A stretch of DNA of 39,776 bases from the NCBI GenBank assembly GCA_026710865.1, contig JAPOQG010000259.1, positions 1 through 39,776 of the forward strand, written 5' to 3'. A model generated the notes under the pieces. It was given only the letters and a program-made list of their open reading frames with translations, made no database searches and was not told the origin of the DNA. The stretch is from Acidimicrobiaceae bacterium. GTDB lineage: Bacteria; Actinomycetota; Acidimicrobiia; Acidimicrobiales; Aldehydirespiratoraceae. Shown piece by piece: positions 32,654 through 39,036 of this stretch. The translations under genes were made by a program, and so were the position numbers. Numbering within the stretch: position 1 is the stretch's first letter; every line of letters begins with the position of its first letter.

Positions 32654-33289
32654 TCAGGCCGCATGCTCGGAGCCGGAGTCCGGCTCATCCGGGATCCTGC
32701 CGGGACCCGAGTCGGCCTCGTCCGCGGCGTCCGCGCCCGAGTCCGCCTCGTCAGGAAGCGGCTCCGCGCCCTCCTCGGGCAGGGCGGTCGACCCATCGGA
32801 CGCCTCGCCGGCCGCCAGAGCCTTGCGCTCGGTGGAATCGGTCCCTGCGGCTGAGTCCGAAGCCTCAGGAGAGTCCTCGGCGCCCGCGCTGCCCGCAGCA
32901 GCAGCAGCAGCAGCAGCAGCGGCCGATGCCGCGGGTGCGTCGCGGAGCTCCTTGTCGGCCGCCTTCAACGTGTCCTTCATCTCCTCGATGGGCTTCTGAG
33001 TCGCCTCACGGAACTCCTTGTCGGCCGCCTTCAACGTGTCCTTCATCTCCTCGATGGGCTTCTGGGACACCTCGCGGAACTCCTTGCCGGCGTCCTTCAG
33101 GCTCTCCTTCGTCTCCTGCAGGGGCTGGGCCGCCTCCCGCAGTTCCTGCTGGAAGCCCTGTCCGATGCGGCGGAACTCCCCGACCACCCTGCCGATCTGG
33201 CGGATGGCGGGCGGCAGCTTGGTGGGACCGAGCACGATCAGGGCGACGAGCAGGATTACAAGGACCTCCATCCCGCCCAGATTTCCCAC
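32654..33289 (-). CDS. tatA: Sec-independent translocase subunit TatA/TatB-like
   Basis: An N-terminal membrane helix (MEVLVILLVALIVLGPTKLP) with the Gly-Pro-x-x-Leu-Pro hinge is followed by an amphipathic helix (AIRQIGRVVGEFRRIG), as in TatA/TatB. The two types cannot be separated with confidence. The 211 residues exceed a normal TatA because of a coiled region with a 22-residue repeat (KEFREVSQKPIEEMK and the next copy), a polyalanine tract, and an Asp/Glu/Ser-rich tail from about 125. GTG 33289 is 6 bases after TAGGCT; ATG 33271 would remove six residues. tatC follows. Confidence 0.9.
   Translation of the reverse strand: MGNLGGMEVLVILLVALIVLGPTKLPPAIRQIGRVVGEFRRIGQGFQQELREAAQPLQETKESLKDAGKEFREVSQKPIEEMKDTLKAADKEFREATQKPIEEMKDTLKAADKELRDAPAASAAAAAAAAAAGSAGAEDSPEASDSAAGTDSTERKALAAGEASDGSTALPEEGAEPLPDEADSGADAADEADSGPGRIPDEPDSGSEHAA
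32895..32920 (-). repeat. GCA trinucleotide run encoding polyalanine in tatA
   Basis: There are eight full GCA units plus two bases on the plus strand. Changes in number would alter the polyalanine length without shifting the frame. Confidence 0.9.
32948..33064 (-). repeat. 66-base direct repeat within tatA
   Basis: The 51-base blocks 32948-32998 and 33014-33064 are identical, with a 66-base period equal to 22 codons. Identity at synonymous positions indicates recent duplication. Confidence 0.92.
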
Positions 33290-33295
33290 CGTGGC

Positions 33296-33301
33296 AGCCT
33301 A
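33296..33301 (-). promoter_or_regulatory. -10 hexamer TAGGCT, leaderless promoter of the tatA-tatC-helY operon
   Basis: TAGGCT ends 6 bases before GTG 33289, identical in sequence and spacing to the hisI element. Confidence 0.55.
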
Positions 33302-33329
33302 AGAGGCCGAGCGAATAGGCGTGCGCGAA

Positions 33330-33440
33330 CGGCCTGCACGAGCGAGGCCGTGGCCCGAGCGGCCCGTGAGCGCAGCGAACAAGAGCGGGAGTGACACCAC
33401 TGGGCCGCGAGCCGTTTGCAATCAATCCGCGCACGTTCTA
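33330..33440 (+). repeat. Dispersed intergenic repeat, copy A
   Basis: The core GCAGCGAACAAGAGCGGGA is at 33372-33390, the upstream block shared with copy D at 33344-33362, and the 3' end GCGCACGTTCT near 33429-33439. It lies between azlD and tatA, upstream of the tat promoter. Confidence 0.8.
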
Positions 33441-33475
33441 GGACCAACGGCGACGCTCGTCGTTGCGGCCCGCGA

Positions 33476-33775
33476 TCAAGTGAACGCCCGGAATCCTGCT
33501 GTCGCGGCCATCGCGACCAGGATGACGACCACCATGGACGCTCTCCGCCATGCCGCCAATGCACCCGCGACGACACCGACGACTCTCGCATCCAGCGCGA
33601 GTTCGCCCGCTCTCTCCCAAGTCATCAACGCCACGAGCGCCGAGAACAGCGTGACCGGCAGCAGAGACACCAGCGGTCCCAACCGCTGTTCCACGATCCT
33701 TCCGAGCGTGGTGACCCCCAGGACCCTGATGCCATAGGAACCCGCGGCCAGCGCAGCCAGCATCGGCCAACTCAC
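33476..33775 (-). CDS. azlD: AzlD-like branched-chain amino acid exporter subunit, second pair
   Basis: This 99-residue membrane protein has three to four hydrophobic helices and the AzlD pattern SYGIRVLGVTTLGRIVEQRL (exactly as seen), then LLPVTLFSALVALMT. AzlD is the small partner of AzlC in exporters of branched-chain amino acids or related compounds. The GTG start overlaps the azlC stop (GTGA, 33772-33775). It is a paralogue of the AzlD at 34628-34927, with the same length and start context. Confidence 0.9.
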   Translation of the reverse strand: MSWPMLAALAAGSYGIRVLGVTTLGRIVEQRLGPLVSLLPVTLFSALVALMTWERAGELALDARVVGVVAGALAAWRRASMVVVILVAMAATAGFRAFT

Positions 33776-34491
33776 CGGGATGCTCCCCGTTCCGGTTCGG
33801 AGTCTTCTCCCTCGCCCGGACGCGGCTGTCGCCGGGCCCGAACGAGCGCCGCGGGCGCCAGAGCCACCACCGACAGCAGTATCGGAACGCCGGGGGCAGT
33901 TAGCGGGACCGCACCCAGGGCCACGGCCGCAGCCACCACAGCCGCGACGCGGCCCTCCGGTGTTCCCAAGTGGGGCACAACGAGAGCGACGAAAATCGCC
34001 GGGAGCGCAGCGTCGAAACCCCATGTCTCGGCGTTGCCCATGACGCCGCCGAGCGCGGTTCCGGCCACCGACCCCGCTATCCAGCACAGCCAGAGGGTGA
34101 CACCGGTGAACCAGAAGGCCCCGGCGCCGTCTCGACCGTTGGTCTGCGCCACGGCCATGGCGGGGCTCTGGTCGATCACGAACTGGGCTGCGACCAACCG
34201 CCCTGGCAGCGATGAAGGCAGGAATCGCCGCACCACTGGGCCGTACAGCGCGTAGCGGGCCACCAGCAGCAGGGCCGAGCCGACGGCCGCGGCCTCGGTT
34301 CCGCCGCTGTCGATCACGCCCACCACCACGAACTGTGCCGCCCCGACGCACGCCAGGGCCGACATCACGACAATCTGGATCAGGTCGAACCCGGCTGCAT
34401 CAGCGAATACGCCGAAGGTCACGCCGATCACCCCGACCGCAAGGCTCATCGCCAAGCCGTCACGCCAGTAGGGCTGGATCCGAGTCCACAT
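33772..34491 (-). CDS. azlC: AzlC-like exporter large subunit, second pair
   Basis: This 239-residue multi-helix membrane protein has the AzlC signature VGVIGVTFGVFADAAGFDL (shortened), QFVVVGVI, ALYGPVVRRFLP and WGFDAALPAIFVALVVP. It is a tandem paralogue of the copy at 34924-35643, with the same length and most positions alike. In the helix that normally carries Asp-Glu, this copy reads FVIDQSPAMA where the other reads FVIDETTAMA, so an acidic residue is lost and specificity may have changed. It is coupled to azlD by GTGA. Confidence 0.9.
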   Translation of the reverse strand: MWTRIQPYWRDGLAMSLAVGVIGVTFGVFADAAGFDLIQIVVMSALACVGAAQFVVVGVIDSGGTEAAAVGSALLLVARYALYGPVVRRFLPSSLPGRLVAAQFVIDQSPAMAVAQTNGRDGAGAFWFTGVTLWLCWIAGSVAGTALGGVMGNAETWGFDAALPAIFVALVVPHLGTPEGRVAAVVAAAVALGAVPLTAPGVPILLSVVALAPAALVRARRQPRPGEGEDSEPERGASR

Positions 34492-34579
34492 GTCAGCGTC
34501 CGATGCCCGCGAGGGGATCGACGATCACCGGCCACTCACTCACAGTCGTTACCCGTTTCCGCCCGGCCATGGCGGCTGA

Positions 34580-34585
34580 ACCCTA
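34580..34585 (-). promoter_or_regulatory. Promoter-like TAGGGT within a 17-base repeat upstream of the second azlCD pair
   Basis: The 17-base block GCGGCTGAACCCTACGA (34572-34588) recurs exactly at 36224-36240, before the phosphatase gene. It holds TAGGGT on the minus strand about 88 bases before azlC. It is either a shared promoter or a copied boundary sequence. Confidence 0.35.
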
Positions 34586-34627
34586 CGAGCGAGTCCGGGT
34601 GTCGCGAATGCTGGGCGGCAAGATCGG

Positions 34628-34927
34628 TCAGACCAGAGCGCGCAGAATGGCGGTCACTGCCATAGCCGAGGCCACCACCACTAGCAACGGGGCTTTCCGC
34701 CAGGTTGCCAGCGCACCGACTGCGACCCCGGCCACACGGAAGTCCAACACCAGTTGGCCCGCATCCTCGAAGGTCATCACCACGATGAGAGCCGAGAACA
34801 GTGCGGCCGGCAGCAGTGCCACTACCGACCCGAACCTCCGCTCGACGACGCTGCCCAGCGTGGTCACGCCCAGCGCCTTGAGGCCGTAGGAACCCGCCGC
34901 CAGCAGTATGAGCAGGGGCCAACTCAC
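34628..34927 (-). CDS. azlD: AzlD-like branched-chain amino acid exporter subunit, first pair
   Basis: This 99-residue membrane protein has the AzlD pattern AAGSYGLKALGVTTLGSVV (19 residues seen), LLPAALFSALIVVMTF and a hydrophobic C-terminus. Its GTG start overlaps the preceding azlC stop (GTGA, 34924-34927). It pairs with that AzlC. About 136 bases separate it from the second azlC. Confidence 0.9.
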   Translation of the reverse strand: MSWPLLILLAAGSYGLKALGVTTLGSVVERRFGSVVALLPAALFSALIVVMTFEDAGQLVLDFRVAGVAVGALATWRKAPLLVVVASAMAVTAILRALV

Positions 34928-35643
34928 GAGGACACCCCAGAGTCGTTGCCGACCTCACTCGTGCCTGTTCCAGACGAACCCCGGCGTCGCTGGACGAAGA
35001 CCGCAGGGAGGAGGGCCGATACGGCGAGCAGGATGGGGATGCCCGAGGCGGCTACGGGCACTGCACCGAAGGCCACCGCGGCCGCAACCGCGGCGGCGGT
35101 CCGACCGGCCGCGGTGCGCACGTGAGGGGCCAGCAAGGCGACGAACATCGCGGGGAAGGCAGCATCGAGTCCCCAGGTCTCCGGCTCGCCCATCACTGCC
35201 CCGAGGAGGGCCCCGGCGATAGAGCCGCCGTTCCAGAACAGCCAAAGGGTGGTGGCTGTGATCCAGAAGGCGCCGGCCGCGTCCCGGCGGTCGTGCTGGG
35301 CGGCTGCCATGGCCGTGGTCTCATCGATCACGAAATGGGCCGAGGCCAGCCGGCCCAGCGTCGCTGCGGGCAGGGTCCGGCGAGCCACCGGCCCGTAGAG
35401 CGCGTTGCGGGCGGCCAACAGCAGCGCTGACCCGACGGCCGCGCCCCCCGACCCGCCGTCATCGATCACACCCACCGCCGCGAACTGCGACGCTCCGGTG
35501 AAGACGAAGGCTGACATGACCATGATCTGGGCCAGGTCGAAGCCGGCAGCGTCGGCGAACACTCCGAATGTCACGCCGATCACCCCGACGACCAGGCTTA
35601 CGACCAGGCAATCGCGCCAATACGGTCGCTTGTCGCGCGTCAT
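34924..35643 (-). CDS. azlC: AzlC-like exporter large subunit, first pair
   Basis: This 239-residue multi-helix protein with AzlC features (VGVIGVTFGVFADAAGF, ASQFAAVGVI, NALYGPVARRTLP, FVIDETTAMAAAQ, GLDAAFPAMFVALLAP) is the large subunit of an export permease. ATG 35643 is chosen by alignment with the paralogue (both have PYWRD near the N-terminus) and by a GAGGG sequence just upstream. The frame extends further upstream into the phosphatase gene, which is not credible. It begins 34 bases after the phosphatase stop, so they may be co-transcribed. Confidence 0.9.
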   Translation of the reverse strand: MTRDKRPYWRDCLVVSLVVGVIGVTFGVFADAAGFDLAQIMVMSAFVFTGASQFAAVGVIDDGGSGGAAVGSALLLAARNALYGPVARRTLPAATLGRLASAHFVIDETTAMAAAQHDRRDAAGAFWITATTLWLFWNGGSIAGALLGAVMGEPETWGLDAAFPAMFVALLAPHVRTAAGRTAAAVAAAVAFGAVPVAASGIPILLAVSALLPAVFVQRRRGSSGTGTSEVGNDSGVSS

Positions 35644-35677
35644 GCCCTCACCCACCCAGCGAGCTGCGTCCGATGGG

Positions 35678-36193
35678 TCACGCCAAGCGACGGTGCAGTT
35701 CGGCCACCAGTAGGCGCAGCTCGTCGGAGCAGCGGTCGAAGTCTTCCTGCTCGCCGGCACCGGGATCGACGACTTCCTCCCACGGCTCCATCGCAAGTGA
35801 AGCCAAGCCGAGGCAAGCGATCCGCTGTCCGATATCGCCGGTTGTGGGCAAGTCGCGGGCCAACCGGCGCAGCGACCCGGTGATCAGGGCTGCCTCGGGC
35901 AGGTTGCGCCGCACCCACGACAGGTGCAGTGGCTCCATCACGACCACCAGATCGGCGTCGGCTGCGTCGGTGGCGCGGAACTGCCGGGACCGGTGGGCGT
36001 GGTCGACGAGCGCGGGGCGGGCCAGCGCCGACCGGGTGCGGGTTCCCATCGGGTGGCCCTCCAGCGCGAGGATGCCTGCACTGCGCACATCGAGTCGCCC
36101 CTCAGCGTCGATGTCCCGCAGCATGATCGCGGCCATCGGCGATCGGGCCGCGTTGCCGGTGCACACCATGTACACCACTGGCCGCTCGTGCAT
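35678..36193 (-). CDS. Low-molecular-weight protein tyrosine phosphatase-like protein
   Basis: The phosphate loop C-x5-R-S is near the N-terminus (VCTGNAARSPMAA) and the general-acid Asp-Pro is in EEVVDPGAGEQEDF near residue 150. Both are diagnostic of the LMW-PTP/arsenate reductase fold. With 171 residues it is slightly longer than the family norm. The region between (DLVVVMEPLHLSWVRR) is typical. ATG 36193 fits the family start; GTG 36202 lies closer to a GGAGG ribosome site (36207-36211) and adds three residues. It starts about 40 bases after rloB, on the same strand. Substrate: a phosphotyrosine protein or, less likely, arsenate. Confidence 0.85.
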   Translation of the reverse strand: MHERPVVYMVCTGNAARSPMAAIMLRDIDAEGRLDVRSAGILALEGHPMGTRTRSALARPALVDHAHRSRQFRATDAADADLVVVMEPLHLSWVRRNLPEAALITGSLRRLARDLPTTGDIGQRIACLGLASLAMEPWEEVVDPGAGEQEDFDRCSDELRLLVAELHRRLA

Positions 36194-36231
36194 CTCCGTC
36201 ACCAGCCTCCCGCCGCCGGCACAGCGGCTGA

Positions 36232-36237
36232 ACCCTA
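36232..36237 (-). promoter_or_regulatory. Promoter-like TAGGGT upstream of the phosphatase gene
   Basis: This TAGGGT overlaps the rloB stop codon and lies in the second copy of the 17-base block (36224-36240). It is followed by a GGAGG ribosome site at 36207-36211, giving a short leader. Confidence 0.35.
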
Positions 36238-36861
36238 CGACCGGATGCGATCGACAAGACGCCATACGTCTGTGCTCGGATTGGACCGAGAAGGCGATTC
36301 GTTGTCGCGATGCATCTGGTCGAGACTCCGAGCGCGCCGCTTGGCAGCCTCATAGCCGTCCTCAAGACTCTCCCATGCAACATCCGGGACACTCTTGCCC
36401 CTGATGAGGTTCAACTTCGTTGCGTCCCTCTGGATGTCGCTGCGGTGAACAGGCCCGGCCCGGTCCTCTACGTGCAATACCAGCCACAACTCGAAGCACG
36501 GATTGGAAACGGCTACGTTGACGTCGCTCTGCCTCGCCTCGAAGATCGCCTGCGAGCGGTTCGGATGCTCGTCCACATCAAACACGCACCAGATCTCGTC
36601 GAAGTCGGCTACGCCGTGACGCCGCGTGTTCACGCTGCTCCGACGGAGTTCCGCCTGAGCCCGACTGACCAGGCTCATGGGATCAACTCCGGACTCGCCC
36701 CAGTCGATCCGAACGCCGCTGTTGAGCCTGGCCCAATGGTTTAGATAATCGCGTTCCGTCACGCGCCCCTCCGTGTGGACCCGGATGACGCGAACTCTCT
36801 CAGAGGTCTTCCCGCCTTGCGGGACGACTCTCCGGCGGACCTTCCGTCGCGGCCGGTTCAC
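36235..36861 (-). CDS. rloB: RloB-family Toprim-like protein of an AbiL-like defence pair
   Basis: This 208-residue protein matches the RloB family: HTEGRVTERDYL at residues 29-40 (Glu31 and Glu36), VFDVDEHP at 93-100 (Asp95, Asp97) and AVSNPCFELWLVLH at 117-130. The E...DxD layout is that of a Toprim-like nuclease fold. RloB proteins sit beside AAA ATPases; this pair corresponds to the abortive-infection system AbiL (AbiLi ATPase, AbiLii RloB). It is presumably the effector that is toxic once released or activated by the ATPase. The start overlaps the ATPase stop by four bases (36858-36861), so the two are made together. Confidence 0.88.
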   Translation of the reverse strand: MNRPRRKVRRRVVPQGGKTSERVRVIRVHTEGRVTERDYLNHWARLNSGVRIDWGESGVDPMSLVSRAQAELRRSSVNTRRHGVADFDEIWCVFDVDEHPNRSQAIFEARQSDVNVAVSNPCFELWLVLHVEDRAGPVHRSDIQRDATKLNLIRGKSVPDVAWESLEDGYEAAKRRARSLDQMHRDNESPSRSNPSTDVWRLVDRIRS

Positions 36862-38192
36862 GCGTCTACTAGGCCAAGCGCGCGCTCCGCGTCAGCTGGG
36901 TTCATCAAGGGAACCGCTCCGTAGCGACCATGGAGGTAGCGTCGCTCGACCGCATCGTCCCGCCGTGGCGCAAAGTCCGTGAGCGGATAGAGAGAAGTGA
37001 CACCAGCGAGGTCCTTATTCGTGAACCAGATCTGGTCGCGGCCAATAGAGCGCCGGTCGCTGTCTCCGAGCACGCCCGTGTCATGCGAGTTGAAGATGAG
37101 TTGGGCGCAACGCGGATTCGTGTGATCGTCCTGAAACAACCTGATGAGACTCCTCACGATGTGAGGGTGCAGGCTCGCGTCAAGTTCATCGACCAGCAGA
37201 ACTGTCCCGCCGTTCAACGCGCTCAATACCGGACCGATCAAGCTGAGCCACGCTTGCGTGCCCTGGGACTCGTCCTCGGGCTCAAGTTGCCACTCTCCGG
37301 CAGGACTGGAGTGCGTGAGCCTCATTGCTCCTTCGATCACAAGCTCATCATCGGTGCCGATCGCTTCACGACTGTTGTGGGCGCCGCGAAGAGCCTGGCG
37401 CACTCGCTCCACCAACTCGGGATCGGGTGGCTCCTTGTGAGCATCCACAACCCCGAGATCGGCATACCGCAACAGACTCAGCACGCTCGGCTTCGTATGC
37501 GGCGACTGCACTAGATCGGCGGTGAGGGCGGAACCCCAGCCGCGCTTGGTCGGCTTTGTGAGCAACAGATTCGATTGGAACCACCCGTACAGCGCTTCCA
37601 AGCCTTCGATCTCTGCGGCGCCCGCTACTGAGAGCAATAGGTAGTGGCTGCGAAGGAGGCTTCGGAGCACGCGGCCCGAGGATCGGAGAGACGACCCGAG
37701 GGCAACGCTGTCAGGTTCTCGATGGAAGACCAGCGCCTGCCTGCCTTTGGGGAAGTGATAGGCGTATTCGCTGAGAACCCGGCGGTCATCGATGTCAAAC
37801 CCGTACTGCCAGCGGACGCCTCCGACGATGAGTTCGGTCTCGAAGCTCGAAGGGCGTCCTCTGCTCTCCCCGTCGAGCAGGAAGGGGCGACGACCCATCG
37901 ATTCTGTCGGATCCTTGCGATGGAAGGACTTCATCACCGCAATGCACATGTCCTCCATCGCTTCGAGGACCGCCGTCTTGCCCGAGGCGTTGGCGCCAAA
38001 GATCCCTGCGACAGGCAACACCGAGATCGGTCTGTCGCTCCCTGCGACCGAGACACGGCGGACAACACCCTCCTCGGACATCCGGGTTCCAAGAAACGAC
38101 AGGTGGACCTCGTCACGGTAGCAACGGACGTTTCTCGCTGTGAAGGACAGTAGCGCACTGGTGCCAGATGAATCTAAGCCAGTTGTAATCAT
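36858..38192 (-). CDS. AAA_21-type ATPase of an AbiL-like (RloA/RloB) defence pair
   Basis: This 444-residue SMC/ABC-type ATPase has Walker A GIFGANASGKT (Lys72), a signature-like SQGTQAWLSL (about 309-318), Walker B TVLLVDELDASLHP (Asp335, Glu336) and the switch His in FNSHD (about 370). This is the AAA_21 build of sensors in RloA/RloB, AbiL, PARIS and OLD-like systems. I chose ATG 38192 because an almost ideal promoter (TTGTGT, 17 bases, TAGAAT) ends 7 bases before it. ATG 38201 and TTG 38228 are also in frame, but would place the promoter palindrome inside the gene. It is likely autoregulated. It follows ipdB after 67 bases. Confidence 0.9.
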   Translation of the reverse strand: MITTGLDSSGTSALLSFTARNVRCYRDEVHLSFLGTRMSEEGVVRRVSVAGSDRPISVLPVAGIFGANASGKTAVLEAMEDMCIAVMKSFHRKDPTESMGRRPFLLDGESRGRPSSFETELIVGGVRWQYGFDIDDRRVLSEYAYHFPKGRQALVFHREPDSVALGSSLRSSGRVLRSLLRSHYLLLSVAGAAEIEGLEALYGWFQSNLLLTKPTKRGWGSALTADLVQSPHTKPSVLSLLRYADLGVVDAHKEPPDPELVERVRQALRGAHNSREAIGTDDELVIEGAMRLTHSSPAGEWQLEPEDESQGTQAWLSLIGPVLSALNGGTVLLVDELDASLHPHIVRSLIRLFQDDHTNPRCAQLIFNSHDTGVLGDSDRRSIGRDQIWFTNKDLAGVTSLYPLTDFAPRRDDAVERRYLHGRYGAVPLMNPADAERALGLVDA

Positions 38193-38199
38193 AAGAAGC

Positions 38200-38228
38200 A
38201 TTCTACGGAAATTCCGTAGAAAACACAA
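38200..38228 (-). promoter_or_regulatory. Promoter of the AbiL-like pair: -35 TTGTGT, 17-base spacer, -10 TAGAAT
   Basis: On the minus strand TTGTGT (38223-38228), a 17-base spacer and TAGAAT (38200-38205) precede ATG 38192 by 7 bases. The surrounding 60 bases (38161-38220) are only 40 percent G+C. Confidence 0.7.
38201..38221. promoter_or_regulatory. 10-bp inverted repeat over the promoter of the AbiL-like pair
   Basis: The arms TTCTACGGAA (38201-38210) and TTCCGTAGAA (38212-38221) are perfect, with one base between. They cover the spacer and most of the -10, the expected position for a repressor operator. Confidence 0.75.
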
Positions 38229-38259
38229 TTCAAATGTCCTATGGGCAGCGGATCGAGTG

Positions 38260-39036
38260 TCAACGAAACTCGGACTTGCGGATGCTCTTGGGGTCGATCA
38301 CGTTGCGGATGAGGTGCAGTTCTTCGTCGGTGGGGAGCCGGCTGGCCGGAACTTCTTCGGGCATTGAGAGTTCGAAGGGGGAGGCTGCCAGGACGCCCTC
38401 GAGCGACACGCCGGGATGGATCGAACGCAACTGCATGGTGCGGTCGGGTGTCGCGAAGTCGTAGGCAGCCAACTCGGTGACGATTCTGCGGATCTCGTGG
38501 AAGCGGCCGCTGGGTTCCGGCAGCTCCGCCACCCGGTCATAGCCCGGACCCGACACCACGTCGACACTCTCGGAGAACGACCGGGCCTGATTGGGGATCC
38601 AGTAGCTGGTGGTGTGGTTGATCACGTTGCCGGGGGGGCCCCGCAGACCGAGAAGCTGGGCCTTGGGCTTGCGGTAGTCGCCGATCGCCGCGAAGTTCTG
38701 GTTGCCGTGCCGGTCGATCTGGCTGGCGCCCATCACCACCTGGCGGTGCCCCGACCATGCCTGGTCGAACACCGTTCGGAACGGCAGGTAGCCCTCGACC
38801 ACGACGCCGGCGTCCTCGCCGCCGGGAGCGCCAACGGTTGCCCCCAGCGGCAGCGTGCCGACCACTGCATACGCGATGGTGTCGGTGAGCATGAGGTCGG
38901 GCTCGAAGCTGGCCCGCGCCAGCCTCCCCGCCGCCACCGGGAACGGACCCATCGGATGGCACAGCAACTCGCCGTCGCCCCTGAAGGCCTCGGCCAGCGC
39001 CACCAGGCAGATCTCATCGATAGTCGCGTCGCTCAT
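38260..39036 (-). CDS. ipdB: CoA-transferase-like subunit IpdB (steroid ring degradation)
   Basis: With IpdA this forms the CoA-transferase-fold enzyme that opens the last steroid ring intermediate in cholesterol-type catabolism. The 258 residues carry strong IpdB landmarks: DLMLTDTIAYAV, VVMGASQIDRHGNQNFAA (18 residues), RGPPGNVINHTTSYW, ESVDVVSGPGYDRV, SIHPGVSLEGV and the C-terminal PTDEELHLIRNVIDPKS. ATG 39036 overlaps the ipdA stop by four bases, as is usual. ipdAB implies that the organism, or its ancestor, degrades sterols or bile-acid-like compounds. Other CoA transferases cannot be wholly excluded. Confidence 0.88.
   Translation of the reverse strand: MSDATIDEICLVALAEAFRGDGELLCHPMGPFPVAAGRLARASFEPDLMLTDTIAYAVVGTLPLGATVGAPGGEDAGVVVEGYLPFRTVFDQAWSGHRQVVMGASQIDRHGNQNFAAIGDYRKPKAQLLGLRGPPGNVINHTTSYWIPNQARSFSESVDVVSGPGYDRVAELPEPSGRFHEIRRIVTELAAYDFATPDRTMQLRSIHPGVSLEGVLAASPFELSMPEEVPASRLPTDEELHLIRNVIDPKSIRKSEFR

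Noticed and set aside
32895-32920. Phase variation through the GCA run in tatA
   Set aside because: The period is three, so only the polyalanine length would change. Tat is also unlikely to be dispensable.
34492-34627. A further gene between the two azlCD pairs
   Set aside because: Only 136 bases, with no start, ribosome site or conserved peptide. It holds the 17-base block and a promoter-like hexamer.
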